Shown here: positions 1 to 9,771 of the stretch, in pieces | Layout: each line of letters begins with the position of its first letter | How positions within the stretch are numbered: the first letter of the stretch is position 1 | NCBI RefSeq assembly: GCF_000612505.1 | Contig: NZ_CP004078.1 | Coordinates: 1,600,001 to 1,664,000 of the forward strand | Direction of reading: 5' to 3' | Source of the DNA: Paenibacillus sabinae T27 | GTDB taxonomy: Bacteria; Bacillota; Bacilli; Paenibacillales; Paenibacillaceae | Length of the DNA: 64,000 nucleotides | Position numbers and translations under genes: made by a program | Notes under the pieces: generated by a model | The model's database searches: none | Told to the model about the DNA's origin: nothing | Seen by the model: only the letters and a program-made list of their open reading frames with translations

Positions 1-2
1 GC

Positions 3-503
3 GCCATGATGGCCTTTATGATGATCCCGGAGCAGGCGACGCTCGTTCCCCGTTATATCATGATCAAGGAAATGGGACTGTACGATACGCACGCCGCGCT
101 CATTGTGATGGGCATGTTCTCCAGTTATTTCACCTTTTTGCTCCGGCAGTTCATGATCGGGGTGCATAATGATCTGCTGGAAGCGGCTGAGCTGGACGGC
201 GCCGGATTCTACCGCATTTTCTGGAGCGTCATGCTCCCCTTGAGCCGCCCCATACTGGCCACTGTCGGCATCATCAAATTCATCTGGACCTGGAATGACT
301 ATCAGGGACCGCTGATCATGCTGAATTCGACCAATCTGTATACGATTCCGCTCGGCATGCAGTTCTTCAAGGAGGAGTTTGGAACGACGATTTCCGTAAT
401 GATGATGGCTTCGCTTGCCGCCATTATTCCACTGCTCGTGCTGTTCTTGGTATTGCAGAAGCAGGTTATCAAGGGCATTTCCATAGGCGGGGTCAAGGGT
501 TAA
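3..503 (+). CDS. Sugar ABC transporter permease, MalG type (5' partial)
   Basis: This is the C-terminal part of an inner-membrane permease of a CUT1 carbohydrate ABC importer; the reading frame is open to the window edge. The EAA loop that contacts the ATPase is visible near residue 58 of the visible part (EAAELDGAGFYRIFW, then LPLSRP), and hydrophobic membrane segments lie on both sides. The protein ends GGVKG, as MalG-like permeases usually do. A binding lipoprotein follows 140 bp downstream, so the two probably serve the same importer. The substrate cannot be read from sequence; the nearby YesM/YesN pair and beta-helix protein suggest a plant or extracellular polysaccharide product. Confidence 0.93.
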   Translation, partial: AMMAFMMIPEQATLVPRYIMIKEMGLYDTHAALIVMGMFSSYFTFLLRQFMIGVHNDLLEAAELDGAGFYRIFWSVMLPLSRPILATVGIIKFIWTWNDYQGPLIMLNSTNLYTIPLGMQFFKEEFGTTISVMMMASLAAIIPLLVLFLVLQKQVIKGISIGGVKG

Positions 504-644
504 ACGCGCCCGGCTTGTCCGGCGGAACTTTCGAAAGACGCAAAGTCAAAAATGTCTACGCCCGAACCGCAAGACTGTACACGGTGCCCGCGGAGGCAAG
601 GTAGTATAATTAAATTGCATCAACCAACTGAAGGGGGAAATGGT

Positions 645-2000
645 ATGAAGAAGCCTGCATTATGGGTGGCTGGCCTGCTGCTGACGTTCTCGGTCACCGC
701 ATGTTCCGGAAGCGGGAATGCTCCGGCCGCGAGCGATAAAGGGACTGGCGCCGATCCTACCGCGGCAACCCAGACAAAGACACCGGAGAAAGAGAAGATC
801 AAATTTTACACCTTTAAGTCCAATAAACCGGAGGAGCCCACATACCAGGCGGTTCAGGCCTACAACCAGTCGCAGGATAAGGTCGAGGTGGAATATGTTT
901 CGCTTGTCCAGAACAGCGACAGCACGGAGTTCCTGAAGAAGCTGGACGTTCTCATTGCCGGGGGCGAAGTTGTAGACGCTTTCATGACCGGGAATGAGGA
1001 AGAATTGATGGAACGGGCTTCGCGCGGAGTTGTGGAACCGCTTAACTCGTATTTTGAGGCCGAGGGCGTCAAGCCAGAGGATGAATATTTCAAGGTGCTC
1101 AAGCTGGATGACAAAGTCTATGGGCTGATGCCTTCCGCGACGCAGTGGTTCACGGTCTTCAACAAACAGCAGCTGGATGAGGCTGGCCTTAAGCTTCCTG
1201 AAATGGGCTGGACCTGGGACGACTTCCGCGATTACGCCAAAAAGCTGACGACTCCGGATCATTACGGAACGTATTTCCATACCTGGGGCGAATATGCGAA
1301 CATCATCGCGTACACCGAGCATCCGAATCCTCAGCTGACCCCTGACCTGAAGCCGATCTTCGATGACCCGTCCTTCAAATATTTCTTTGGCCTCCGCCGC
1401 GCCATGGAGAAGGAAGACAAGAGCGTTGAGCCTTATGCGGATGTGCTGGCCTCGAACTATCATGTGCTGCAGCAGTTTTTTGCCGGCAAAGCCAGTATGC
1501 TGGCCGTTCCGAGCTACGCTGTCCGGGCGGGTCTCAATCTCGAGAAATTCCCGCATGATTTTCAGATGGTGTACGCTCCGCTTCCCCGTTCGGTTGATGC
1601 AACCGATGTCGGCATGACGAATATTTCCGGCGGCGGTCTGGCGGTAGGCGCCAAGTCGGCGCACAAGCAGGCGGCGTATGATTTCATCCGGTGGATGACC
1701 AAGGAATCCTACAAGTACACGAAGGAAATTCCGGCGCTGAAAAATGTCGACGGCAAGGCGCTGCTGGAACAATTTTTTAGCGAGAACAAAAACTTGATCG
1801 ATACCGACTCGCTCGCCAAAACTCTGTTCGACAGCCGCAACAAAATGCCAGAGGGCACCTTCACCGTTCCCTATGGCAGCCAGCTGAAGACCATTGTCGA
1901 AAACTCCTTCGCCAGCTTTATGCTTGATAATCGCAAATTTGACGATGTCAAGGCGGAAATGACGGCGGAAGTTGAAAAGGTAGTCGCCGCCAACAAGTAA
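645..2000 (+). CDS. Extracellular sugar-binding lipoprotein
   Basis: A 451-residue solute-binding lipoprotein that would capture an oligosaccharide outside the cell and pass it to the permease encoded upstream. The signal peptide starts MKKPALWVAG and ends in a lipobox, SVTAC, with Cys at about residue 20. A Ser/Gly/Ala-rich linker follows, then a family 1 solute-binding fold. I chose the ATG at 645 because AAGGGGGA lies just upstream and because the reading frame before it (from 552) does not look like a signal sequence. A strong terminator follows. This binding protein family is often induced through YesM/YesN-type systems, which come next here. Confidence 0.93.
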   Translation: MKKPALWVAGLLLTFSVTACSGSGNAPAASDKGTGADPTAATQTKTPEKEKIKFYTFKSNKPEEPTYQAVQAYNQSQDKVEVEYVSLVQNSDSTEFLKKLDVLIAGGEVVDAFMTGNEEELMERASRGVVEPLNSYFEAEGVKPEDEYFKVLKLDDKVYGLMPSATQWFTVFNKQQLDEAGLKLPEMGWTWDDFRDYAKKLTTPDHYGTYFHTWGEYANIIAYTEHPNPQLTPDLKPIFDDPSFKYFFGLRRAMEKEDKSVEPYADVLASNYHVLQQFFAGKASMLAVPSYAVRAGLNLEKFPHDFQMVYAPLPRSVDATDVGMTNISGGGLAVGAKSAHKQAAYDFIRWMTKESYKYTKEIPALKNVDGKALLEQFFSENKNLIDTDSLAKTLFDSRNKMPEGTFTVPYGSQLKTIVENSFASFMLDNRKFDDVKAEMTAEVEKVVAANK

Positions 2001-2037
2001 CGGCCTAAATTCTTATTTAGATTAACTCCACCCTGTA

Positions 2038-2109
2038 CCCCGCAAATCACCCGCAGGCCGGCTTTACAAGCCATCTGTGCCTTGCGGTGTGATTTTGCGG
2101 GGCGATTTT
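2038..2109 (+). terminator. Long stem-loop terminator after the binding lipoprotein gene
   Basis: CCCCGCAAATCAC at 2038-2050 pairs with GTGATTTTGCGGGG at 2089-2102, with one bulged T, and CGATTTTA follows. The hairpin separates the transporter genes from the sensor kinase gene. Confidence 0.75.
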
Positions 2110-2186
2110 AAGCGGTATGTCATACGCGGGGGCGATCAGGGCTTATAATGGCAGTATAACGATACTCTGGAGAAGGATGACCCGAT

Positions 2187-3932
2187 ATGCAATGGTTGAA
2201 CCGTTTCTCCTATCATCGGAGGCTGCAATTCTCATTTCTGGCCCTGATTCTGCTTCCTTTCGCCGCCGTGACCTTCTGGTCTTACCTGTCCGTCAGGCAG
2301 AACGTTAGCGACAAGATCCTTCGCACGAATGAAGAGACCATCACCGTCATCGCCAATCAGATCGAAAAAACAATCGATAACATTTCCTTCGCATCGCTCT
2401 ATCTCTCCGAAACCTATGATCCCGAAGTCCTGAACAGTCTGCGCTACCTGACGAACGCCAAGAGCTTCGGTGATTACAAGTCCTACATTCATCAAGCCAA
2501 ATTGAAATCGATAGGCGGCATCCTCACGATCCAGTCTCTTGATGCGGATCTTGAGATTATGATCGTCAACCGGAATAACCGGATTATTATGGGCAACCTG
2601 GACCGTCCAATCTTCTCAAAGCTGCCGGATCGTTTCCTGCGGGAGAGCGCCAGGCTGAACCTGAATGAAGAGACCGTGCTCCAGTGGTTTCCCTACCGGG
2701 AAAGCGGTTCTGTTCCGGAATACTACTATGCCGCCCGTTTTATCTTCGATCCCCGGAATCATGAGAAGCTGGGCACGCTGTTCATCGGCATTCCCCGGCA
2801 TTATTTCGAGAATCTGCTGGATATCGGCAACGCTTCTGTCGTTCTGTCGCTGGTTGATGCTTCGGGGGAGACGATCGCCGTCCGCGGGGGGAACGGGGCG
2901 GAGGACCGGAAGAAGCCGCTGCGCAGCGAGGTTCGGATTGAAAGGACCGGCTGGCTGCTGGCAAGCGAGCTTCCCCGCAGCTCGATCGACAGTCATATCA
3001 ACCGGGAGTTTCTCGTGTCTATCTCGGTGGTCGGCGTGTTTTTCGCCGCCTTTGTGGTACTGTCCATGTTCTGGGCAGGATATATGAACAAGCCGATCAG
3101 TCTGCTTCGCGCCAGCGTCAAGCAGTATGTCGGCGGCAACCGCAGCGTGCGGATTCCGGTTAAGGGCAAGGACGAGGTGGCAATGCTGTCGGCCGCGTTT
3201 AACCAGATGCTTGAGGACATCAACCAGCTGCTGCATCAGGTCGAAAGCGAGCAGGAAGAGAAGCGGAGGCTGGAGCTTCGGGCGCTGTCGGCGCAGATTC
3301 GGCCGCATTTTCTGCTTAATACGCTGAATTCGATCAAGGTCAATCTGCTGATGGCCGGCGACACCACCCACGGGGGAATGATCGACGCGCTGATGAAGCT
3401 GCAGCGGGCTTACGTCCATGCCGACCAGCCGATTCAATTGGCCGAAGAATGCGCCATTCTCGGCAGCTATGTGCAGGTGATGCAGATCCGCAACCGGCTT
3501 AATATCGCCTTCCACTACCGGCTTGAGCCGGGAACGGAGGAGCTGGAGCTGCCGAGGCTGCTGCTTCAGCCCGTGGTCGAGAACGCGATCGCCCACGGCT
3601 TCTCGGCCCGTCCCGAGCATCCCCGTATCGGGCTGGAAGCGCGCCTTGGCGGCGGTATGCTCGAAATCGCGATCTCCGACAACGGCCGGGGCATGAACGA
3701 AGAGGCGATCAGCCGGCTGAGCCGCCGCCTGTCGGGCGCGGAGCCTGAGCAGCCGCAGCCGGAGAAGGGCGTGGGGCTGATCAACACGGCGCGGCGTCTG
3801 CAGGTGCTGTACGGGTACCGGTCGCGGCTCACGGCGGCCGCGAACCCGGAAGGCGGTATGATCTTTACATTCTATATTCCGGTAACGAACAGCAAGGAGG
3901 AGTCTTCCCATGATGACGGTCATGCTGATTGA
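2187..3932 (+). CDS. Two-component sensor histidine kinase, YesM family
   Basis: A 581-residue membrane sensor kinase. A first membrane segment lies at about residues 13-33, followed by an extracytoplasmic sensing region and a second membrane segment at about residues 275-300. A HAMP segment and a His-kinase domain follow, with the phospho-acceptor in QIRPHFLLNTLN (His near residue 374), then an ATPase domain with an N box (PVVENAIAHG) and glycine-rich DNGRGM. It would phosphorylate the response regulator encoded next, whose start it overlaps by 23 bp. In Paenibacillus and Bacillus such pairs typically induce sugar ABC importers and secreted glycan-degrading enzymes, which fits both neighbours. 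Confidence 0.93.
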   Translation: MQWLNRFSYHRRLQFSFLALILLPFAAVTFWSYLSVRQNVSDKILRTNEETITVIANQIEKTIDNISFASLYLSETYDPEVLNSLRYLTNAKSFGDYKSYIHQAKLKSIGGILTIQSLDADLEIMIVNRNNRIIMGNLDRPIFSKLPDRFLRESARLNLNEETVLQWFPYRESGSVPEYYYAARFIFDPRNHEKLGTLFIGIPRHYFENLLDIGNASVVLSLVDASGETIAVRGGNGAEDRKKPLRSEVRIERTGWLLASELPRSSIDSHINREFLVSISVVGVFFAAFVVLSMFWAGYMNKPISLLRASVKQYVGGNRSVRIPVKGKDEVAMLSAAFNQMLEDINQLLHQVESEQEEKRRLELRALSAQIRPHFLLNTLNSIKVNLLMAGDTTHGGMIDALMKLQRAYVHADQPIQLAEECAILGSYVQVMQIRNRLNIAFHYRLEPGTEELELPRLLLQPVVENAIAHGFSARPEHPRIGLEARLGGGMLEIAISDNGRGMNEEAISRLSRRLSGAEPEQPQPEKGVGLINTARRLQVLYGYRSRLTAAANPEGGMIFTFYIPVTNSKEESSHDDGHAD

Positions 3933-5487
3933 TGACGATGTGCCTATGCTGGACTATGTGCAGCATTTGCTTGGCCAGCTCGATCTGGAGCTTGAGCTGG
4001 CCGGCGCGGCTTCCGGCAGCGAGCAGGCGCTGGAGCTGTTTCATGACAGCCTGCCCGATCTGGCCATCGTCGATATCGGCCTGCCCGGCATGGACGGACT
4101 GGAGCTGGCCGAGGCGTTCCGGATGATGAAGCCGGAGGTGCGGCTGATTTTCCTTACCTGTTATGAAGATTTCCATTATTCCAAACGGGCGATTCAGCTT
4201 GAGGCCGACGACTACCTCATCAAGGATGAGCTTACGCCCCAGCAGCTCAGGGACAGCGTCGGCAAGGCGATGGAACGCTTCCGGGGACGCCGGGAGCTGC
4301 TCGACCGGTACTCGTTCCAGCAGGCGATTGAGCGCAACCGGGAGGTGCTCAAGCAGAACTTCCTGAAGCAGCTGCTCTCCGAAGGCGGGGAATGGGACAA
4401 TATTCTGCTGTTCGGCGAACGGCTGGGCATTTCCTGGAAGCTGCCCTATCTTCGCCACGGCTTTTTGCATATCGACGCGGCCTCCGTCGTCGGCCGGTAC
4501 CGGTACAAGGATATGCCGCTCCTGCATTTTGCCGTCGGCAACATCGCAGCCGAGCTGTCCTCCGGTCAGGCGCCGATCACGGCGCTGATGGACGGTGAGG
4601 CGGACATTTATTTGCTGTGGAACACCAAAGACCGGAGTGTCCCGGAAGACGAGCTGATCCGGTACATGATGTCCGTCCGGGAGAAGGCGGAGCAGTACCT
4701 GAAGGTCAGCGTCCGCGGCTTCTACGCGGCCGAGGCGGTCCCGGTCCGGCAGTTCGTCGAGACCTACAAGCAGCTGGCCGAATACCGCGACCACAGCTTC
4801 TACGGAGAAGGCCTGCCGGCTGTAATGCTGAAGCCGGACCGCACGTTCCTGCAGACGGCCGAATCGAAGCCGGAGAAAGAGAAGGCGATGCTGTCGCTGG
4901 CGCTGGAGGAAGACAATGCCGCCTGGATTGATCTGGCCGTAAGCAAGCTGCTGCAGCTCGCCGAAACGGAGCATTGGGCGCCAAGGCTGCTTAAAGAGGC
5001 TTATGCCGAGTGTGTCCGCAAGATGGCGTCGGAGACGCACGGAACGGCGGAGGAAGCGTTCTTCGTCCATTTAAGCCGGTCCCTCCGGGCCGAAGAGGCC
5101 GCACATCTGACCAAGCGGGAGCTGTGGAATCTGTGGCGGCATCAGGCGCTGACGCCGATCAGCGACCTGGAGAAGGACATCCGGCTTCAGGCCATCGACG
5201 ATTTTCTGCGGGAGCATGTCGACCGGACGATCACGTCGGTTGACATGGCGGAGCATCTGCACCTGAACCCCAGCTATTTCTCCCGTTATTTCAAGCGGCT
5301 GGCCGGGATGAAATTTACGGATTACGTCAATCGCTACAAAATCTCCATCGCGATCTCCATGCTTCGTCAAGAGAACGAGACCGTTGAGAATGTGGCTTAT
5401 ACGCTCGGTTTCTCGGACCGGGCTTATTTCTCCAAGGTCTTCAAGAAATACAGCGGCAAAAGCCCCAGCGAGTTCAAGAATGCTTAA
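3910..5487 (+). CDS. Response regulator with AraC-type DNA-binding domain, YesN family
   Basis: A 525-residue cytoplasmic regulator. The receiver domain occupies about residues 1-120, with the acidic pair DDD near residue 8, the phospho-acceptor Asp at residue 55 (AIVDIGLPG) and a conserved Lys near residue 104. A long middle region of unassigned function follows. The C-terminal 100 residues form an AraC double helix-turn-helix (HLNPSYFSRYFKRLAG and TLGFSDRAYFSKVFKKY). The start is preceded by AAGGAGGAG inside the kinase gene, so the two are probably translationally coupled. Likely targets are the upstream transporter operon and the downstream beta-helix gene. Confidence 0.94.
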   Translation: MMTVMLIDDDVPMLDYVQHLLGQLDLELELAGAASGSEQALELFHDSLPDLAIVDIGLPGMDGLELAEAFRMMKPEVRLIFLTCYEDFHYSKRAIQLEADDYLIKDELTPQQLRDSVGKAMERFRGRRELLDRYSFQQAIERNREVLKQNFLKQLLSEGGEWDNILLFGERLGISWKLPYLRHGFLHIDAASVVGRYRYKDMPLLHFAVGNIAAELSSGQAPITALMDGEADIYLLWNTKDRSVPEDELIRYMMSVREKAEQYLKVSVRGFYAAEAVPVRQFVETYKQLAEYRDHSFYGEGLPAVMLKPDRTFLQTAESKPEKEKAMLSLALEEDNAAWIDLAVSKLLQLAETEHWAPRLLKEAYAECVRKMASETHGTAEEAFFVHLSRSLRAEEAAHLTKRELWNLWRHQALTPISDLEKDIRLQAIDDFLREHVDRTITSVDMAEHLHLNPSYFSRYFKRLAGMKFTDYVNRYKISIAISMLRQENETVENVAYTLGFSDRAYFSKVFKKYSGKSPSEFKNA

Positions 5488-5521
5488 GAAGCGGGGCTAG
5501 AACGATTATGGGGGAGTATTT

Positions 5522-7615
5522 ATGAAAGCGGTTACTTTGAGAAAATTATTACTGCTTCCGCTTATGGCCGCATTGTTATTCGGTCCGGTCGGCCTTATGC
5601 CGGCGGACCGGGCGTCGGCTGCGGGCACGACATATTATGTGGATGCGGCGGCAGGAAGCGACACGAACGGCGGCACAAGCACGGACAGTCCCTGGAAGTC
5701 GCTGGCCAAGGTCAACTCGGTCGTATTCGATCCCGGTGACCGGATTCTGCTTAAAGCCGGTTCGGTCTGGAACGATACCTATCTGGACCTGAAGGGCTCG
5801 GGCGTGGAAGGCAGCCCGATCGTGGTCGACCGGTACGGAACAGGCCCCAAACCGCTGATTAACTTTGGCAATACGGCGGTAGGCGGCGAAGGCTTCGGCG
5901 TCCGGCTGAGGAATGTGTCGTACTGGGAAATCAACAATCTGGAAATTACGAGCGGGCAGTACGCGACCGATATGCGCCGAAGCGGCATTCTTGTCGTCGG
6001 CGAAGGCGCGGGCGCCGGCGCGTTCAAGCATATTTATATTAAAGGCAACGACATTCATGACGTATTTGGCACCGACCGGAGGACCGGCGGCATCAATTTT
6101 CACGCGCGCGGCGGCAATACCGATCCCGAGAGCACTTGGGACGACGTGCTGATCGAGGACAATACGGTAATCAACGTAGCGGACACCGGCATTCAGGTGA
6201 TGACGGACGCTTTTGCCAACACTTCCTGGGCCCATAAGTTCGATGCTTTCACCCATTTGATTATTCGCGGCAACTATGTGGAGAAAATTCACCGGGACGG
6301 TATCCTGGTCCGCGCTAGCGTCTCGCCCCTGATTGAATACAACACGACGAACAAGATCGGCGTCAGCTGTGACGTGAACACGTCGGTGGTCAATTATCTC
6401 GATAACATCAGTTTTGTCGCCGCCCAGTGGGCTTATTACACGACCGGAGCCGTCTTCCAGCACAACGAAGCGTTCAATACCCGGGTGCTGCAGGGAGACG
6501 GTCAGGCATGGGACTTCGACATCAAGGTGAGTGACAGCATTTATCAGTATAACTTCAGCCATCACAATGAAGGCGGAGCCCTGCTCGTTATGGACAGCAC
6601 GAACAATAATATTTTCCGCTACAATATCAGCCAGAATGACTACGACGCCTTCGGCACGTTTCATTTAAGACCAGGCGGCGGCAATTTGTACGTCTATAAC
6701 AACGTCATTTACCGCGACAACGGAATTACGACGCCTTTGACCAAATCAAGCACGAGCGGGATGGCGTATTACAGCAACAATATTTTCTATAATGCCGCCG
6801 GGGGAACGTATACGAACAGCAGCTTTATAAAATACAACCATAACCTGTTCTACGGAGCCAACTCGAACGTCCCGAATGATCCCGGCAAGGTTGTCGCTGA
6901 TCCGCAGTTTCAAAGCGGCGGCGGCGCGTCCGGCATCGACACCGCATCGGCGTATAAACTGGCTGAAGGCTCGCCGGCCATCAATTCCGGCGCCGTCGTG
7001 GGGGGCAACGGCAGCATCGACTTCTTCGGCAATCCGCTGTACAGCGGGGCGCCGGACATCGGCGTATACGAAGCCCCTGGGACGGGGGGGCCTCCGGCTG
7101 CGCTGTTCGAAGACAATTTCGAGGACGGAGCGGCGGACGGCTGGGCCACGGTCGGAGGAAGCTGGAGCGTCGGAACAGAGGAGTCGCTGGCCTTTGCCCA
7201 GAACGGCCTGTATGGGGAAGCGATCGCGTACACCGGCGAAGCCTCCTGGACCGATTACACCCTTGAAGCGGATGTGAAGGTGAAGAAACTCGGAGGCAAT
7301 GGCGGTATCCTGTTTCGCTATCAGGATGCGAATAATTTTTATATGTTCCGGCTGAACGATACGGGCAGCACCGCCGATCTGTACAAGAAGACGGGAGGCA
7401 GTCTCCAAATGCTGGCCAGTGTACCGGTAACGGTAAATCCGAATCAGGTATACAGGCTGAAGGCGACGGTTCAAGGTGCGTCCATTACCGGGTCCGTCGA
7501 CGGTACGGATCTGATCTCCTGGACCGGCAGCGGAGCCGAACTCGCTGCGGGCAAAATCGGTATGCGCGTGCACTCCGGCATGGCGTCGTTCGACAATGTG
7601 CGGGTGACCGAATAG
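5522..7615 (+). CDS. Secreted right-handed beta-helix protein with C-terminal sugar-binding-like domain
   Basis: A 697-residue secreted protein. The signal peptide is about 34 residues long and ends ASA before AGTTYYVDA. The start of the mature protein, YYVDAAAGSDTNGG, and the following Asn-rich turns (NNLEI, IRGNYV, YNNVIY) are typical of pectate-lyase-like parallel beta-helices that act on or bind polysaccharides. A separate C-terminal jelly-roll-like region (about 530-695, beginning FEDNFEDGAADGW) resembles concanavalin-like domains of the DUF1080 or LamG type. Catalytic residues cannot be assigned, so lyase activity is not certain. The gene follows the YesN-type regulator after 34 bp, with GGGGGAG before its ATG. 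Confidence 0.85.
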   Translation: MKAVTLRKLLLLPLMAALLFGPVGLMPADRASAAGTTYYVDAAAGSDTNGGTSTDSPWKSLAKVNSVVFDPGDRILLKAGSVWNDTYLDLKGSGVEGSPIVVDRYGTGPKPLINFGNTAVGGEGFGVRLRNVSYWEINNLEITSGQYATDMRRSGILVVGEGAGAGAFKHIYIKGNDIHDVFGTDRRTGGINFHARGGNTDPESTWDDVLIEDNTVINVADTGIQVMTDAFANTSWAHKFDAFTHLIIRGNYVEKIHRDGILVRASVSPLIEYNTTNKIGVSCDVNTSVVNYLDNISFVAAQWAYYTTGAVFQHNEAFNTRVLQGDGQAWDFDIKVSDSIYQYNFSHHNEGGALLVMDSTNNNIFRYNISQNDYDAFGTFHLRPGGGNLYVYNNVIYRDNGITTPLTKSSTSGMAYYSNNIFYNAAGGTYTNSSFIKYNHNLFYGANSNVPNDPGKVVADPQFQSGGGASGIDTASAYKLAEGSPAINSGAVVGGNGSIDFFGNPLYSGAPDIGVYEAPGTGGPPAALFEDNFEDGAADGWATVGGSWSVGTEESLAFAQNGLYGEAIAYTGEASWTDYTLEADVKVKKLGGNGGILFRYQDANNFYMFRLNDTGSTADLYKKTGGSLQMLASVPVTVNPNQVYRLKATVQGASITGSVDGTDLISWTGSGAELAAGKIGMRVHSGMASFDNVRVTE

Positions 7616-7790
7616 CATCCGGGTGGCAAGCAAAATTGGCCATCCGCCGCGGTCACGCGCCCCGTAAGTAAGCGGGTGTACTTGTAAGCGTTCACGGCTG
7701 CAAGTATGGAATGATTACCTGTAGTACCGTTAAAAACGCCGCTTGCTTTCCCTGGATTAAGGCTTGCCGGCGTACAAGGAGGGATGCACG

Positions 7791-8527
7791 ATGACCGTCG
7801 ATAAGACGGCGAGTGGCGAAAGCCGCAAACGCCGTCTGCGCTCGGGAAGACGGCTCCGGCCACTGGCGGCGCTGCAGCTGCTGCTTGTGCTGCTGCTGGC
7901 GCTGCTGGTGCCCGCCGCCTGCTCACGGGCCGGGCCGTCTGCCGAATCGGACGGCGGGGCGGGGCCCGATCTCTTTACCGCCGTTGCCTGGGTGAACGGC
8001 GAACCGGTCGCGTACGGCGAATTCCGGACCCGCATGCTGGAGCTGCGGGGAGAGGTCATTGCCGAGACGGCGAAGGGTGGGGCCGACCCGGCGGCCAAGG
8101 GGTTCTGGACCTCCGGCGCCGGAGGTCGGACGCCGCTTGACTGCTGAAAGAGAAGACACTGAACCTTCTGGTCCGGGTCAAGGTTCAGCAGATTGCCGCG
8201 AAGGAAGCCGGAATCGCCGGGGACATCGGATACAAGGCGTTCCTGATCCGGCTGGATGCGGAGAACCGGACACGCAGCAGCCGTCTCCGGCTCGGCGAGC
8301 CTGTCTATGGCCCGGAGCAGTACAGCGAAAAGGCCTATTATCGCTACACGCTGGCCAACCTGGAGCTGGCGCTTCGGAAATGGCTTGCCAAGGAAGACGG
8401 CGACCGTTCCGGCAAGCCGCTGAACGATGAGAGGTATGAGGCGTGGCTGAACCGGGAGGCGGCGAACGCCGAGATCCGGGTTAATTCTTCCGTATACGAT
8501 AAGTTGTCGGTGGGGACGGCTCCATGA
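7791..8527 (+). pseudogene. Frameshifted lipoprotein with SurA-N-like segment
   Basis: The first part (7791-8147) encodes a basic N terminus, a Leu-rich membrane segment with lipobox VPAAC, then AWVNGEPVAYGEFRTRM, which resembles the start of a SurA/peptidyl-prolyl isomerase N-terminal domain. It stops early at 8147. The same protein continues in the next frame from 8141 (LLKEKTLNLLVRVKVQ, then YYRYTLANLELAL) to a stop at 8525-8527. Adding one base near 8139 would rejoin the two parts into about 245 codons, so this is either a real single-base loss or a sequencing error. AAGGAGGG precedes the ATG at 7791. No PPIase catalytic domain is visible. Confidence 0.7.
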
Positions 8528-8559
8528 GTTCTATAAGACGAAACGATAAAAGTGGAATG

Positions 8560-8592
8560 GCAGCTTGTCATTGACAGGCTGCTTTTTCTTTC
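8560..8592 (+). terminator. Rho-independent terminator after the lipoprotein gene
   Basis: GCAGCTTGTC and GACAGGCTGC form a 10-bp stem with a 3-nt loop, followed by TTTTTCTTT. Confidence 0.8.
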
Positions 8593-8650
8593 TCCCCAAA
8601 GTAACATTCAGCACCCGTGTTAAATATTTTAACATTGAAATAAAAAAATA

Positions 8651-8679
8651 TTGCCAATATTCTGCTCCGGATGTATTAT
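8651..8679 (+). promoter_or_regulatory. Sigma-A promoter of the LacI-type regulator gene
   Basis: TTGCCA at 8651-8656 and TATTAT at 8674-8679 are separated by 17 bp. Transcription should begin around 8686, just before the first operator-like palindrome. This rules out the ATG at 8671 as the start of the regulator, since that codon lies between the promoter elements. Confidence 0.7.
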
Positions 8680-8694
8680 GAATATATAAAAATT

Positions 8695-8714
8695 ATCGAA
8701 AACGTTTTAGAAAA
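8695..8714 (+). promoter_or_regulatory. LacI-family operator 1 (autoregulatory)
   Basis: The 10-bp perfect palindrome AAAACGTTTT at 8699-8708 is followed by AGAAAA. The same core occurs twice in front of the transporter operon (9777 and 9938). It lies just past the predicted transcription start of the regulator gene, so binding would block its own transcription. Confidence 0.75.
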
Positions 8715-8715
8715 T

Positions 8716-9753
8716 GTGGGGTGCGTTACTATAGTTAACATAAGAGATATCGCCAAAGCGGCTGGAGTTTCCGTATCCACCGTCTCCAAAGCATTGAACG
8801 GCTATTCGGATGTAAAAAGCAAGACAAGGGAGATGATCCTCGATGTGGCCAGGGAAATGGATTATTTGCCCAATGTAATGGCTAGAGGGCTCATCACGAA
8901 GAAGTCGAATACGATTGGCATCTTTTTCGGGGATCGGCAAAACTCGGGGTTCGACAATCCGTTCTTCAGCGAACTGATCCGCTCGATCAAGGATGTGGCC
9001 GGGGCGGAGGGATATGATATTCTCATCTTTGCCAATCAGAAGCGAACTACGTCCAGCTATAAGACCATATGCTATGAAAAAGGTGTCGACGGCGTCATCC
9101 TGATTCTCACCGGCGACCAGCGTACGGATGAGAACATCCGGGAACTGCATGAGAGTCTGCCGACCGTTTATATAGACAGCGTATCCTATCAATACACCAA
9201 TGTTAACTTCGTTGAAACGGAAAATGTGAATGCCTCGTTCCAGGCGGTGGAGCATCTGATTCAACTGGGTCATACGAGAATTTTGAAGATGGCGGGAGAC
9301 CAGGTTGCCAAGGCGTCGTACGACCGGATCGAAGGCTACAAGCAGGCACTGAATAAGTATGGGCATAAAGTAGATAGCGATTTGATTCTGTACGGAGAGT
9401 TCTCCCGGGACAAAGCCTATCAGTTAACCAAACGTTTCTTCTCAAAAGACAGCGGGGTCACAGCCGTATTCGCATCCAGCGATATAATGGCTTTCGGAAT
9501 CATCGATGCTCTGAAGGACTTAGGCTTCAAGGTTCCTGAAGATATTGCTGTCATCGGCTTTGACGATATCGACGAATCCAAAGACTATCAGCCTCCATTA
9601 ACAACCGTCCACCAACAGCGTTTTACAATGGGGGAGACGGCGGCAAAAATGCTTCTTCAGCTGATCGACAGCCAGGACGGAATTACCCGGCATGCCACGA
9701 TTCCAGCGAGACTTGTGATCAGAGAAAGCAGCGGAACGAAACGAGAGGGCTAA
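8716..9753 (+). CDS. LacI-family transcriptional regulator of the adjacent sugar operon
   Basis: A cytoplasmic repressor with an N-terminal LacI helix-turn-helix (IRDIAKAAGVSVSTVSKALN) and a periplasmic-binding-protein-like sugar-sensing domain ending in DDIDESKDYQPPLTTV. Members of this family release their operators on binding a sugar or sugar phosphate. The promoter position excludes the ATG at 8671. The nearest ordinary start in frame is GTG 8716, given here, but it has no ribosome binding site. The codon that aligns with the usual family start (MVNIRDIA) is ATA at 8731, with GGGGTG 7 nt before it. Three operator palindromes surround the gene, pointing to control of itself and the transporter operon. 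Confidence 0.9.
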   Translation: MGCVTIVNIRDIAKAAGVSVSTVSKALNGYSDVKSKTREMILDVAREMDYLPNVMARGLITKKSNTIGIFFGDRQNSGFDNPFFSELIRSIKDVAGAEGYDILIFANQKRTTSSYKTICYEKGVDGVILILTGDQRTDENIRELHESLPTVYIDSVSYQYTNVNFVETENVNASFQAVEHLIQLGHTRILKMAGDQVAKASYDRIEGYKQALNKYGHKVDSDLILYGEFSRDKAYQLTKRFFSKDSGVTAVFASSDIMAFGIIDALKDLGFKVPEDIAVIGFDDIDESKDYQPPLTTVHQQRFTMGETAAKMLLQLIDSQDGITRHATIPARLVIRESSGTKREG

Positions 9754-9771
9754 CGCCTTCGTTTCAAATTT

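Noticed and set aside
660..1772. Long open frame of 370 codons on the minus strand inside the binding-lipoprotein gene
   Set aside because: It has no ribosome binding site or recognisable domain and mirrors the codon pattern of the real gene on the other strand. The same applies to long minus-strand frames inside 2616-5070, 5576-7633 and 59404-60429.
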